From assembly GCA_022819985.1 (NCBI GenBank), contig JAJEGH010000001.1, positions 22,973 to 86,972 on the forward strand: a stretch of 64,000 nucleotides of DNA, written 5' to 3'. The number at the start of each line of letters is the position of its first letter. The stretch's first letter is position 1. The stretch is from Alphaproteobacteria bacterium (lineage in GTDB: Bacteria; Pseudomonadota; Alphaproteobacteria; Bin65). Of the stretch, positions 9,797 through 18,008 are shown piece by piece. The position numbers and the translations under genes were made by a program. A model generated the notes under the pieces. That model searched no databases. It had not been told where the DNA came from and was given only the letters and a program-made list of their open reading frames with translations.

Positions 9797-10768
9797 ATGA
9801 CAGGTTCCAGCGGAAATCCCGAAACCGGGCCGGACGGAACTCCGGCCGAAGCTTCGTCGGGTCCCCGCCTGCTGGTGCTGGTCACCGGCCTGTCCGGCGC
9901 CGGGAAATCGACCGCGCTGGCGGCGCTCGAGGACATCGGCTTCACGGTCGTCGACAATCTCCCGCTTGCCATGCTTGACGCTTTTGTCGGGCCGGGCGAC
10001 GGGCCGGGCAACGGGGACGGCGGCGGCGAACGGCCGGTCGCCCTGGGAATCGACGTGCGGGCGCGGGATTTCGACCCGGCGGCCATGGAAGCGGCGGTGC
10101 GGGAGATTCTGGCGCGCCGCGAAGTCGAGGCCCGGCTGCTCTTTCTCGACTGCGCCGACGAAATCCTGGTGCAGCGCTATTCCGAAACCCGCCGGCGCCA
10201 TCCGCTGGCGCACGAACGGCCGGTGCTGGACGGCGTGCGCCTGGAACGGCAGATGATCGCGCCGCTGCGCCGCCTGGCCGATCCGGTCATCGACACGTCG
10301 GACGAAACGGTGCACACGCTGCGCCGGCAGGTTCAGGACCGTTTCGCCGGCAGCGGCCGGGGCCGGCTTTCGGTCTTCGTCGAGAGCTTCGGCTACGGCC
10401 ACGGCCTGCCGCGCCACGCCGACCTCGTTTTCGATGTCCGCTTCCTGCGCAATCCCCATTACGACGAGCGCCTGCGCGCGACCACCGGGCTGGACGCGCA
10501 AACCGGCGAATACATTGCCGGCGATCCCGATTTCCGGCCGTTTTTCGACCGGCTGACCGCCATGCTGGACCTGTTGCTGCCGCGCTACCGGGCCGAGGGC
10601 AAGAGCTATCTCACCATCGCCGTCGGCTGCACCGGCGGGCGCCACCGTTCGGTCTATGTCGCGGCGCGGACGGCCGAGTGGCTGGCCGGCCGGGGCTGGC
10701 CCCACACGCTGCGCCACCGCGACCTGGGGCGAAGCGGCGGCGGGGATGTTCCGGCGGAGCCGGCGTGA
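9797..10768 (+). CDS. rapZ: RNase adapter / nucleotide-binding protein RapZ (YvcJ family)
   Basis: This 323-residue protein has the RapZ two-domain layout. The N-terminal P-loop kinase-like domain carries Walker A GLSGAGKS at residues 31-38 and IGFTVVDNLP just after. The C-terminal domain carries VESFGYGHGLPRHADL, FDVRFLRNPHY and GCTGGRHRSV, all family hallmarks. In enterics RapZ senses glucosamine-6-phosphate and delivers sRNA GlmZ to RNase E; in other bacteria the role is less clear. A ~20-residue Gly/Pro/Ser N-terminal tail and a Gly-rich insert near residue 70 make it longer than E. coli RapZ (284). It lies between hprK and EIIA, the conserved regulatory-PTS neighbourhood. Confidence 0.95.
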   Translation: MTGSSGNPETGPDGTPAEASSGPRLLVLVTGLSGAGKSTALAALEDIGFTVVDNLPLAMLDAFVGPGDGPGNGDGGGERPVALGIDVRARDFDPAAMEAAVREILARREVEARLLFLDCADEILVQRYSETRRRHPLAHERPVLDGVRLERQMIAPLRRLADPVIDTSDETVHTLRRQVQDRFAGSGRGRLSVFVESFGYGHGLPRHADLVFDVRFLRNPHYDERLRATTGLDAQTGEYIAGDPDFRPFFDRLTAMLDLLLPRYRAEGKSYLTIAVGCTGGRHRSVYVAARTAEWLAGRGWPHTLRHRDLGRSGGGDVPAEPA

Positions 10769-10823
10769 CGGCGGCGCGGAATCGGGGCATGTAAAAATAT
10801 TTTCTTGGTTTCCGTATTTTTCC

Positions 10824-10852
10824 TTGACATTGCCAATTTTGTTCCCTATATA
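10824..10852 (+). promoter_or_regulatory. Strong sigma-70-type promoter facing the EIIA gene
   Basis: TTGACA (10824-10829), a 17-bp spacer and TATATA (10847-10852) fit the alphaproteobacterial CTTGAC-N17-CTATAT consensus almost exactly. The site is bracketed by the inverted octamers CCTTGACA and TGTCAAGG. The next gene in this direction is EIIA-Man, about 540 bp away, so it either yields a long leader or drives an unrecognised small RNA. Confidence 0.65.
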
Positions 10853-10920
10853 TCCTCCTGTCAAGGCCCGAAGTGCGCCTGTTGCGCAACGCCCGTCTAC
10901 CCCACCGCACCCCCACCTGG

Positions 10921-10944
10921 CCTCCCCCTCTGAAGAGGGGGAGG
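10921..10944. repeat. Perfect 10-bp stem hairpin
   Basis: CCTCCCCCTC and GAGGGGGAGG pair perfectly around a TGAA loop. It resembles GC-rich intergenic hairpin repeats common in alphaproteobacteria. It is followed by TAAAAAG rather than a T run, so it is not a clear intrinsic terminator on the plus strand. Confidence 0.6.
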
Positions 10945-11094
10945 TAAAAAGTAAGACAAGACAGAGACGTACCTCCATTATCCTTCCCCCGCGTCAGCGG
11001 GGTCGATGGGGGCGTCCGTCCGCTCGCCCGCCGGTTGCCCGCCGCTCGGAGCCGGGTATAAGAATATTTCCTTCCAGAAGCGTAAAAAATATAA

Positions 11095-11112
11095 AGACAG
11101 ACCGGTCTGTCT
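11095..11112. promoter_or_regulatory. Perfect 18-bp palindrome, TetR-type operator candidate (copy 1)
   Basis: AGACAGACCGGTCTGTCT is a perfect palindrome preceded by an A/T-rich tract. Size and sequence resemble operators of TetR/AcrR-family repressors. An identical copy is at 47247-47264. No tetR gene is adjacent, so the cognate protein is unknown. Confidence 0.55.
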
Positions 11113-11388
11113 AATTCGGCATAAGGCGCGGAACGGCGGAAAACTGCGAAAAACAGCCGCGGCGGCGGGGAAGATACTGGAATGTCCGATCAAAAAAATG
11201 CCGACCGGGGCGGCGGGCCACAGGACGGGGGCGGCTGGAGGCGACAGCGGGTTCCGGCCGCCGTCCGCCCCCCCGACCGGCGCGCTGCCGGCGCGCTGCC
11301 GGCTCTCTACCGGGGCGCGACGGCCCGCTTCCACCGCGGCGGGACATGGACTAGTGTCAGCCGGCTTGAGAAGACCGAAGGAGCGCCC

Positions 11389-11793
11389 ATGATCGGGTTG
11401 GTTCTGGTGACCCACGGCCGGCTGGCGGAGGAATTCCTCGCCGCCCTGGAGCATATCGTCGGGCCGCAGCCGCAGACCGCCGCCGTCTGCATCGGCCCGG
11501 ACGACGATATGGAGCAGCGCCGCGGCGAGATCCTCAAGCAGATCGAGGCGGTCGACAGAGGCGACGGCGTCGCGGTGCTGACCGACATGTTCGGCGGGAC
11601 GCCGTCGAACCTCGCCATTTCGATCATGGAGCCGGCGAAGGTCGAAGTGCTGGCCGGGATCAACCTGCCCATGCTGATCAAGCTGGCGGCGGTGCGGGGC
11701 GAAGAGGACCTGAAAGCCGCCGTGACGGCCGCCCAGGAGGCCGGGCGCAAATATATCAACATCGCCTCCGCCCTGTTGAGCGACAAGGACTGA
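11389..11793 (+). CDS. PTS EIIA component, mannose-family type
   Basis: This 134-residue single-domain EIIA-Man homologue has phospho-acceptor His9 in LVTHGRLAEEF and the FGGTPSNLA motif near residue 68, both diagnostic. No EIIB, C or D genes are present, so it is a regulatory rather than transport component, receiving phosphate from HPr-His15. The start at 11389 is backed by AAGGAG seven bases upstream. HPr follows after 31 bp. In alphaproteobacteria this EIIA-HPr pair with HprK affects ChvG/ChvI signalling and carbon/nitrogen balance. Confidence 0.94.
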   Translation: MIGLVLVTHGRLAEEFLAALEHIVGPQPQTAAVCIGPDDDMEQRRGEILKQIEAVDRGDGVAVLTDMFGGTPSNLAISIMEPAKVEVLAGINLPMLIKLAAVRGEEDLKAAVTAAQEAGRKYINIASALLSDKD

Positions 11794-11824
11794 CGGCGGT
11801 CCGCCCCCGTTCGCACCGGCGCCG

Positions 11825-12097
11825 ATGCCCGTCCGGACCGCGCAGATCGTCAACCGCAAGGGGCTGCACGCGCGCGCCGCCGCCGCGTTCGCCAGAACGG
11901 CGGGGGGCTTCGCCTGCGATATCCGGGTGTCGCGCAGCGGGACGACGGTTTCCGGCCATTCGATCATGGGGCTGATGATGCTGGCGGCGGCGCAGGGAAC
12001 GACGATCGACATCCGCGCCGAGGGCCCGGACGCCGGCGCCGCCCTCGATGCGCTGGAAACGCTGATCGCCGGCGGCTTCGGCGAGGGGCCGGGCTAG
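11825..12097 (+). CDS. ptsH: Phosphocarrier protein HPr
   Basis: This 90-residue HPr has the active-site motif RKGLHARAA with His15, phosphorylated by EI (PtsP), and the regulatory motif GHSIMGLMML with Ser46, the target of HprK. Both residues are exactly at canonical positions. A short Gly-rich tail ends the protein. It forms an operon with EIIA-Man, and its kinase HprK and its EI (ptsP, 22.1-24.5 kb) are both in this window, so the whole regulatory relay is visible. Confidence 0.96.
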   Translation: MPVRTAQIVNRKGLHARAAAAFARTAGGFACDIRVSRSGTTVSGHSIMGLMMLAAAQGTTIDIRAEGPDAGAALDALETLIAGGFGEGPG

Positions 12098-12180
12098 CGG
12101 CTGTCCGCTTTCAAATCTCCCGGATTTGCACTAGCGTTGAAGGCGTAATCCGAACAGCTGTTGCTGCGGGGGATGGGAAA

Positions 12181-13971
12181 ATGGCAACCGACACCGACAC
12201 CGCCCCGGAAGCGGGGGGAGAAACAGGCGGGAACGCAGGCGCTGCGGACAAGCCCTGGCTCAAAACGTATCCCGAAGGCATCGACTGGCAGGCACCGCTG
12301 GAAATGGCGCCGCTGTGGGAAAATCTCGACGGCGCGGTCGCGAAATTTCCCGACCACAACCTGCTCGATTTCCTCGACCGCAAGTTCACCTACCGTCAGA
12401 TCGGCGACCTGGCGAACCGGGCGGCGAAGGGCTTTCAGGACATCGGCGTCGGCAAGGGCGTCAATGTCGGCCTGTTCCTGCCGAACTGCCCGCAATCCGT
12501 GGTCTGCTACTACGGCATCCTGAAGGCGGGCGGCACGGTGGTGAATTATTCGCCGCTCTATTCGGAGCCCGAGCTGGAATACCAGATCGAGGATTCGCAC
12601 ACCGACATCATGGTGACCCTGAATGTCGAGGCGCTCTATCCCAAGATGGCCAGCCTGCTGCCGAAAACCCGGCTGAACAAGCTGGTGATCGGCACGATCG
12701 CCGAGGTGCTGCCCTTCCCGAAGAGCCTGCTCTATCCGCTGGTCAAGCGGAAGGAGATCTCGAAGGTTCCGACGGACGACAGCCATGTCCGCTTCGCCGA
12801 CCTGACGGCGAATAGCGGCGACTTTGCGCCGGCCGAGGTCGATCCGCAGGAGGATGTCGCCGTGCTGCAATATACCGGCGGCACGACCGGCGTCTCCAAG
12901 GGCGCCATGCTGACCCACGCCAACCTGATGGCCAACGTGCAGCAGGCCTATCTGTGGAACACCTCGATGGAGGAAGGCAAGGACGTGTTCATGGCCGTGC
13001 TGCCTTTCTTCCATGTCTTCGCCATGACGTCGGTGATGAACCTCTCGATCCGCTCCGGGGCCGAGATGATCGTCCATCCGCGCTTCGTGCTCGACGACGT
13101 GATGCGCGACATCGACAAGAAGAAGCCGACCGGCTTCCAGGGCGTGCCGACCATGTACAACGCCATGTCGAACCACCCGAAGATCGCGCAGTTCGACCTG
13201 CGCTCGATCAAGGCCTGCATCTCCGGCGGCGCGCCCCTGCCGGTCGAGGTCAAGGCCCAGTTCGAGGGCCTGGCAGGCTGCACGGTCATGGAAGGCTACG
13301 GCCTGACCGAATCCGCGCCGAGCGCGGCCTGCAACCCGCTGGAGGGCGTCAACAAGGCCGGCTCCATCGGCATGCCGCTGCCCAACACCGAGATCGTCAT
13401 CACCGACCGGGAGGATCCGCACAAGATCCTCGGCATCGGCGAGGACGGCGAAATCTGCATCAAGGGGCCCCAGGTGATGAAGGGCTACTGGAACCGGCCC
13501 GAGGCCACGGCCGACACCATCGTCGAGGGGCGGCTGCGCACCGGCGACGTCGGCTACATGGACGAGGACGGCTACACCTTCATCATCGACCGCATGAAGG
13601 ACCTGATCCTGTGCGGCGGCTTCAACGTCTATCCGCGCCATGTCGAGGAGGCGGTCTACCAGCACCCCTCGGTCGAGGAGGTGACGGTGATCGGCATTCC
13701 GGACGACTATCGCGGCGAAAGCCCGAAGGCCTTCGTCAAGCTGAAGGAGGGCGCCGAGCCGGTCGACGAGGCGGGAATGATCGAATTTCTCAAGGAGCGG
13801 CTCGGCAAGCACGAGATACCGGGCGAGGTCGAATTCCGCGCCGAACTGCCGAAAACCCTGATCGGCAAGCTCTCCAAGAAGGAACTGGTCGAGGAGGAGC
13901 GCGAAAAATACGAAGCCCGGAAAGCCGAGGAGAAAGCCGAGGAGAAAGCCGCCGGGAACGCTGAGGGGTGA
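12181..13971 (+). CDS. Long-chain fatty-acid--CoA ligase (AMP-forming)
   Basis: This 596-residue ANL-superfamily enzyme activates a fatty or other carboxylic acid through an acyl-AMP to acyl-CoA. The AMP-binding P-loop YTGGTTGVSKGA is near residues 229-240. The A5 motif GYGLTESAP, the A7 motif RTGDVGYMDEDGY, the A8 region DRMKDLILCGGFNVYP and the C-terminal Lys motif KTLIGKLSKKEL are all present, so it looks catalytically complete. The first ~25 residues and the last ~30 (Glu/Lys/Ala-rich) are low-complexity extensions. FadD-type specificity is inferred from family resemblance only. Confidence 0.9.
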   Translation: MATDTDTAPEAGGETGGNAGAADKPWLKTYPEGIDWQAPLEMAPLWENLDGAVAKFPDHNLLDFLDRKFTYRQIGDLANRAAKGFQDIGVGKGVNVGLFLPNCPQSVVCYYGILKAGGTVVNYSPLYSEPELEYQIEDSHTDIMVTLNVEALYPKMASLLPKTRLNKLVIGTIAEVLPFPKSLLYPLVKRKEISKVPTDDSHVRFADLTANSGDFAPAEVDPQEDVAVLQYTGGTTGVSKGAMLTHANLMANVQQAYLWNTSMEEGKDVFMAVLPFFHVFAMTSVMNLSIRSGAEMIVHPRFVLDDVMRDIDKKKPTGFQGVPTMYNAMSNHPKIAQFDLRSIKACISGGAPLPVEVKAQFEGLAGCTVMEGYGLTESAPSAACNPLEGVNKAGSIGMPLPNTEIVITDREDPHKILGIGEDGEICIKGPQVMKGYWNRPEATADTIVEGRLRTGDVGYMDEDGYTFIIDRMKDLILCGGFNVYPRHVEEAVYQHPSVEEVTVIGIPDDYRGESPKAFVKLKEGAEPVDEAGMIEFLKERLGKHEIPGEVEFRAELPKTLIGKLSKKELVEEEREKYEARKAEEKAEEKAAGNAEG

Positions 13972-13987
13972 GGCGCCCGGCCGGGAC

Positions 13988-14743
13988 ATGACCGCAACCG
14001 TCGCCGGCCTGTACCGGTATCCCGTCAAGGGCCTGCCCGGCGAAGCGCTGGCGCGCGTCCGCCTGGCGCCGGGCGGAATTTTCCCGGGAGATCGCCGCTA
14101 CGCCATCGCCCACAGGATGTCGGCCTGGGATCCCGCCGAGCCCCGATGGCGGCCCAAAGGACATTTCGTAACCCTGGCGCGGGTCGCCGAGCTGGCCGGG
14201 CTCCGGGCGGTCTACGACGACCGCGGCCGTCTCGAGATCCGGCGCAGCGGCAAGCGGGTCGCCGGCGGCAACCCCGCCTTGCCGGCCGACCGGGCGGCCA
14301 TCGAACGGTTCCTCTCCGCCTTCCTGGCCGATGCCGCCGACGTTCCGGTCCGCCTCGCCGGGACGGCGGACCGGGCGTTGACCGACGTGCCGGAGCCCTT
14401 CGTCTCGATGGTGAATGCGGAAAGCGTGCGGGAGCTGGAGCGGGTCGCCCGCCGCCCGGTCGATCCCGCGCGCTTCCGCGCCAACATCCTTATGCGCGGA
14501 CTGCCGGCCTGGGCGGAGTTCGACTGGATCGGCTACGAAATTGCCGCGGGGACGGTGCGGCTGCGGATCGAGGAGCGCATCGAGCGCTGCGCGGCGACCG
14601 GCGTCAACCCGGACTCGGCGCAGCGCGACCTCAATATCGTCCGCACCCTGTCGGAAGGCTGGGGCCACATGGATATGGGAGTCTACGCCACGGCAACCGG
14701 CGCCGGAACCGTTGCGGTCGGCGACGGCGCGGCGCGGACGTAA
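13988..14743 (+). CDS. MOSC-domain protein
   Basis: This 251-residue protein has an N-terminal MOSC beta-barrel (VAGLYRYPVKGLPGE, residues 5-19) and a C-terminal MOSC domain containing the conserved Cys in IERCAATGVNPDS. MOSC proteins bind molybdenum cofactor or handle sulfur; relatives include mARC and YcbX. The YPVKG motif and Cys are both intact. It starts 16 bp after the acyl-CoA ligase and may be co-transcribed. Substrate is unknown. Confidence 0.88.
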   Translation: MTATVAGLYRYPVKGLPGEALARVRLAPGGIFPGDRRYAIAHRMSAWDPAEPRWRPKGHFVTLARVAELAGLRAVYDDRGRLEIRRSGKRVAGGNPALPADRAAIERFLSAFLADAADVPVRLAGTADRALTDVPEPFVSMVNAESVRELERVARRPVDPARFRANILMRGLPAWAEFDWIGYEIAAGTVRLRIEERIERCAATGVNPDSAQRDLNIVRTLSEGWGHMDMGVYATATGAGTVAVGDGAART

Positions 14744-14746
14744 CGG

Positions 14747-15682
14747 CTACACCGCAGCGTCGGCGACCGGCTCCGCCGCTGCCGTGGCTTCCGCCTCGGC
14801 AGGCGGTTTGCGGCGGCGCGCGCGCGGTTTCGGGGCCTCTTCGCCGGCCGCGCCGGCTTCGGCTTCCGCGGTTTCCGGCGCGGCGGCCTCGGCGGCAGGC
14901 GGATCGCCGGCAGCGCCGTTCCCGGTCGCCTCGTCGCCAACCGCTTCGTCGCGGGCCGCCTCATCGGCGCCGGCGTCCTTGCGCTCCTTCGATTGGGCGG
15001 TCGGGGATTGGGCGGTCGGGGATTGGGCGGTGGAGGACTGGCCGGCGGGGTCGGGCCCGCCGCCCAGTATGCGGTGCAGGCCCTGATCCAGCGGCTCGTC
15101 GCCCGGAACGGCTTCGTCCGCCCTGCCGGCGCTGCGCCGGCGCGGATCGGAATCCTGGCGGCGGACGGACGGGCGCCGGCCGCGGCCGCGCGGTTCGGCT
15201 TCGGCCTCGGCCGGCCGGTCCGCCGCGGCAGCTTCTGCGGGCGCCGCCGCTTGTTCCTCGCCGTCTTCCTGGCGATCCCGGCCGCGGCGGTTCCGGTTGT
15301 CCCGCCGGTCCTGGATCTGGCCTCCCTGGGCCTGGCCGCTCTGCATCTGCCCCCGGTCGCCGCGCTGGCGCGCATCGTGGGGCTGCGCATCGTCCGGCTC
15401 CGCCATATCGGGCTGACGGTCCTCGTCGCGAACCTGCGGCGGGTTGAGCGCGAGCGTCACCCGGTAATAATGGTCGGCGTGCTGGTGGTAGTTTTCCGCC
15501 ATGACCCGGTCGCCGGCCGAGGTCGCATCGCGCGCCAGGGCAAGGTATTTTTCGTTGAGCTGGGCCGCGGTGCCGCGCAGGCGCACGCTGGGCCCGTTGC
15601 TGTCGAAAGACTGGTTGCGGCCGGGCCGGCGGTTCTGGTTATTCCGGCCGCGCCCGCGGCGCTGGTTGCTGTTCTGTCTCAT
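14747..15682 (-). CDS. DUF4167-domain protein with long disordered tail
   Basis: This 311-residue protein has the basic N-terminus and conserved DUF4167 helix region (VRLRGTAAQLNEKYLALARD, about residues 33-52, then YHQHADHYYRV). The remaining ~220 residues are acidic/Ala/Pro/Arg-rich and probably disordered. The tail includes a 15-bp tandem repeat at 14991-15035 encoding SPTAQ units. DUF4167 proteins are found throughout alphaproteobacteria beside prmC-prfA, as here; their function is unknown, though the basic N-terminus suggests RNA or ribosome contact (inference). The stop lies three bases from the MOSC stop on the other strand. Confidence 0.88.
   Translation of the reverse strand: MRQNSNQRRGRGRNNQNRRPGRNQSFDSNGPSVRLRGTAAQLNEKYLALARDATSAGDRVMAENYHQHADHYYRVTLALNPPQVRDEDRQPDMAEPDDAQPHDARQRGDRGQMQSGQAQGGQIQDRRDNRNRRGRDRQEDGEEQAAAPAEAAAADRPAEAEAEPRGRGRRPSVRRQDSDPRRRSAGRADEAVPGDEPLDQGLHRILGGGPDPAGQSSTAQSPTAQSPTAQSKERKDAGADEAARDEAVGDEATGNGAAGDPPAAEAAAPETAEAEAGAAGEEAPKPRARRRKPPAEAEATAAAEPVADAAV
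14991..15035 (+). repeat. 15-bp tandem repeat, three units, within DUF4167 gene
   Basis: GATTGGGCGGTCGGG is repeated at 14991, 15006 and, with changes at its end, 15021. On the coding (minus) strand each unit is one SPTAQ pentapeptide, so expansion keeps the frame. Confidence 0.9.
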
Positions 15683-15925
15683 CTTGCCTCGAACGAGGTT
15701 TAGCCTCTTTCCGGCTGGGACGGCACCCTTGGGCGCCCTGCTATGTCAACGCGCCGGCGGGCAGGGCCCGTCAACGCGCGGGAGCTGTGAAATACCGGAT
15801 CGTCGGCGTATTCTGCTGCGGACGCCCCTTGGCGTCCGGCCTGGCCCGTCACGATGCGGAAGCTGCTTCGCCCTCTTCGTCGAAACCCTTGTTTCCGGGA
15901 GTCCTCTATGGCGAATGCACGAGCG

Positions 15926-16813
15926 TCATAGCAGAGCGGTTCCGGCCGCGCCAACGCTATTTCGCCGCGGCTGCGCCACAATAACGCGCTGTCGGCCGGC
16001 AAGGTCGGCGGCGATTTCCAGACAGTCCAGTCCGGCAGCGGCAAAGATGCCGGCGACGGCGGCGGCCTGACCGTCGCCGAATTCCACCGCCGCTTTCCCG
16101 CCCGGCGCCAGGTGCGCTGCGATGGCCGGCGCGAAGCGGCGGAAGGCGTCGAGACCGTCGGGGCCGCCGTCCAGGGCGGCGCGCGGGTCGTGGTCGCGGA
16201 CTTCCGGCTCCAGCCCGGCGATGTCCGCCGACGGGATATAGGGCGGATTGCAGACGATCCAGTCGAACGGCCCCGCGAAGCCGGCGAAGCCGGCGCCTGC
16301 GGCGAAGCAGGCGCGCGCGGCCAGGTCCAGCGACACGGCATTGGCGCGCGCGGTCTCGACGGCGCCTGCGGCGATGTCGGAGCCCGACCCGGTCGTTGCG
16401 GGAAGTTCGTTCAGCAGGGACAGCAGCAGGCAGCCGGTCCCGACGCCGAGATCGAACAGGCGAAGCGGTGCGGTGCGGTCGCCGGTGTGGCGGAGCGTCG
16501 CCTCGACCAGGGTTTCGGAATCGGGCCGGGGGTCCAGCGTCGCCGCCGACACCATGAAAGGCAGGCCCCAAAATTCGCGCTGCCCGGTCAGTCGCGACAC
16601 CGGCACCCGCTCCTCCGCCCGCTTGCGCAGCAATGTCATCAGCCGGCCCTCGGCATCGGACCTCAGGGGCTTCGCCGGATCGGTGCGAACGCTGTCGGGA
16701 GACAGCCCCGCCGCATGGGCGACCAGCAGGACGGCATCGAGCCGCGCCGTGCCGATGCCCGCCGCTGCAAAGCGCTGCTCCGCCTCGCGCACTGCCTGGC
16801 CCGCAGAGATCAC
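15926..16813 (-). CDS. prmC: Peptide chain release factor N5-glutamine methyltransferase
   Basis: PrmC methylates the Gln of the GGQ motif in release factors RF1 and RF2. This 295-residue protein has an N-terminal helical RF-binding domain and a Rossmann methyltransferase with SAM motif [16 protein letters not shown] and substrate motif NPPY at about residues 189-192. The start is GTG at 16813, overlapping the prfA stop as GTGA, so it is translationally coupled to its substrate's gene. The last ~20 residues are less conserved. Confidence 0.95.
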   Translation of the reverse strand: MISAGQAVREAEQRFAAAGIGTARLDAVLLVAHAAGLSPDSVRTDPAKPLRSDAEGRLMTLLRKRAEERVPVSRLTGQREFWGLPFMVSAATLDPRPDSETLVEATLRHTGDRTAPLRLFDLGVGTGCLLLSLLNELPATTGSGSDIAAGAVETARANAVSLDLAARACFAAGAGFAGFAGPFDWIVCNPPYIPSADIAGLEPEVRDHDPRAALDGGPDGLDAFRRFAPAIAAHLAPGGKAAVEFGDGQAAAVAGIFAAAGLDCLEIAADLAGRQRVIVAQPRRNSVGAAGTALL

Positions 16814-17943
16814 GGGGTGCGACCCTCCCCCGGCGGTCGACCGGCCGGCGCGACGGGCGCGGCCTCTTCGCCGACCGCCGCCAGCCGCTCCGCCTCGTCA
16901 TGGGCGGTGAGCGCGTCGACGATCTCGTCCAGGGCCTCGCCGGCCAGGATCTGGTCGATCTTGTAGAGCGTCAGGCCGATCCGGTGGTCGGTCACGCGGC
17001 CCTGCGGAAAATTGTAGGTCCGGATGCGCTCGGACCGGTCGCCGGAGCCGACCTGGCTCTTGCGCGCCGCCGCCCGTTCGGCGTGTCGGGCCGCCCGCTC
17101 CGCCTCGTACAGGCGCGCGCGCAGGATCTTCAGCGCCTTGGCCTTGTTCTTGTGCTGGGACTTCTCGTCCTGGATGGCGACGACGATGCCGGTCGGGATA
17201 TGGGTGATCCGCACGGCGCTGTCTGTCGTGTTGACCGACTGCCCGCCGGGCCCGCTGGAGCGGTAGATGTCGATCCGCAGGTCGTTGTCGGCGATCTGGA
17301 TATCGACGTCCTCGGCCTCCGGCAGCACGGCCACCGTTGCCGCGGAGGTGTGGATGCGGCCGCTCGATTCGGTTTCCGGTACGCGCTGAACCCGGTGGAC
17401 GCCGCTTTCGTATTTCAGGCGCGCGAACACGTTCCGGCCGGCGACCGACGCCTGGACCTCCTTGAGGCCGCCGATGCCGGTGTCGCTGGTCTGCAGCGCC
17501 TCCATCGACCAGCCGCGTTTCTCGGCGTAGCGCTGGTACATCCGGTACAGGTCTCCGGCGAACAGGGCCGCCTCGTCGCCGCCGGTGCCGGCGCGGATTT
17601 CCAGGATGGCGTTCTTGGCGTCGGCCTCGTCTTTCGGCAACAGCAGCCGTTGCAGTCGCAATTCCATGTCCGGGATGCCGGCCTTCAGCTCGAGAAACTC
17701 GGCCTCCGCCATCTCTTTCATCTCGGCGTCGGTTTCCGGATCGGCGATCAGCCCGGCCAGGTCCGCCATTTCGGCCTGGGCCGCCTTCAGGGCCCGGATG
17801 CCGGCGACGACCGGCTCCAGATCGGCATACTCCTTGGACAGGCGGGCGAATTCCCCGGGGTCGCCGGCCGCGCCGGCGGACATCTGCGCTTCGATCTCGC
17901 CATGGCGGACGAGAACGGCATCGAGGCTGGCGGCAAGGTTCAT
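16810..17943 (-). CDS. prfA: Peptide chain release factor 1
   Basis: RF1 recognises UAA and UAG and triggers peptide release. The 377-residue protein contains the GGQ catalytic loop ([14 protein letters not shown], Gly-Gly-Gln at about 232-234) and the anticodon-like PET tripeptide in [11 protein letters not shown], which marks RF1 rather than RF2. A ~17-residue Ala/Pro/Gly-rich C-terminal extension makes it longer than the usual ~357-360. It overlaps prmC by four bases and follows hisS after 65 bp in what looks like one minus-strand operon. Confidence 0.96.
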   Translation of the reverse strand: MNLAASLDAVLVRHGEIEAQMSAGAAGDPGEFARLSKEYADLEPVVAGIRALKAAQAEMADLAGLIADPETDAEMKEMAEAEFLELKAGIPDMELRLQRLLLPKDEADAKNAILEIRAGTGGDEAALFAGDLYRMYQRYAEKRGWSMEALQTSDTGIGGLKEVQASVAGRNVFARLKYESGVHRVQRVPETESSGRIHTSAATVAVLPEAEDVDIQIADNDLRIDIYRSSGPGGQSVNTTDSAVRITHIPTGIVVAIQDEKSQHKNKAKALKILRARLYEAERAARHAERAAARKSQVGSGDRSERIRTYNFPQGRVTDHRIGLTLYKIDQILAGEALDEIVDALTAHDEAERLAAVGEEAAPVAPAGRPPGEGRTP

Positions 17944-18008
17944 CGGTCGGGTTCCGGCGGCCGGGGCAAAGAGGCGGGGCGGGGTGGCGGGACGTTCCGG
18001 CCGGCCCG

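Larger units (their letters stand above)
10793..11184 (+). repeat. Dispersed promoter/palindrome element, copy 1
   Basis: The two ends of this segment match the region 47172-47736 in inverse orientation. The left module (10793-10879) has AAAATATTT, TTGACA-N17-TATATA and the downstream string GCCCGAAGTGCGCC. The right module (11063-11184) has AATATTTCCTTCC, the palindrome AGACAGACCGGTCTGTCT followed by AATTCGGCAT, then GGAAAACTG-GAAAAAC. The middle parts differ. Order and orientation relative to the downstream gene are the same in both copies. Confidence 0.85.
10769..11388. other. 620-bp intergenic region with dispersed repeat, promoter and palindrome
   Basis: This gap between rapZ and the EIIA gene has no convincing ORF. 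It contains a near-consensus sigma-70-type promoter (10824-10852), a perfect hairpin (10921-10944), an 18-bp palindrome (11095-11112), and sequence homologous to the ubiE-SDR gap at 47 kb. Parts of it are strikingly AT-rich for this genome. Confidence 0.8.

Noticed and set aside
10921..10944. Hairpin as an intrinsic terminator for rapZ
   Set aside because: The stem is strong but is followed by TAAAAAG rather than a T run, and it lies 150 bp past the rapZ stop, downstream of a promoter; it fits an intergenic palindromic repeat better.
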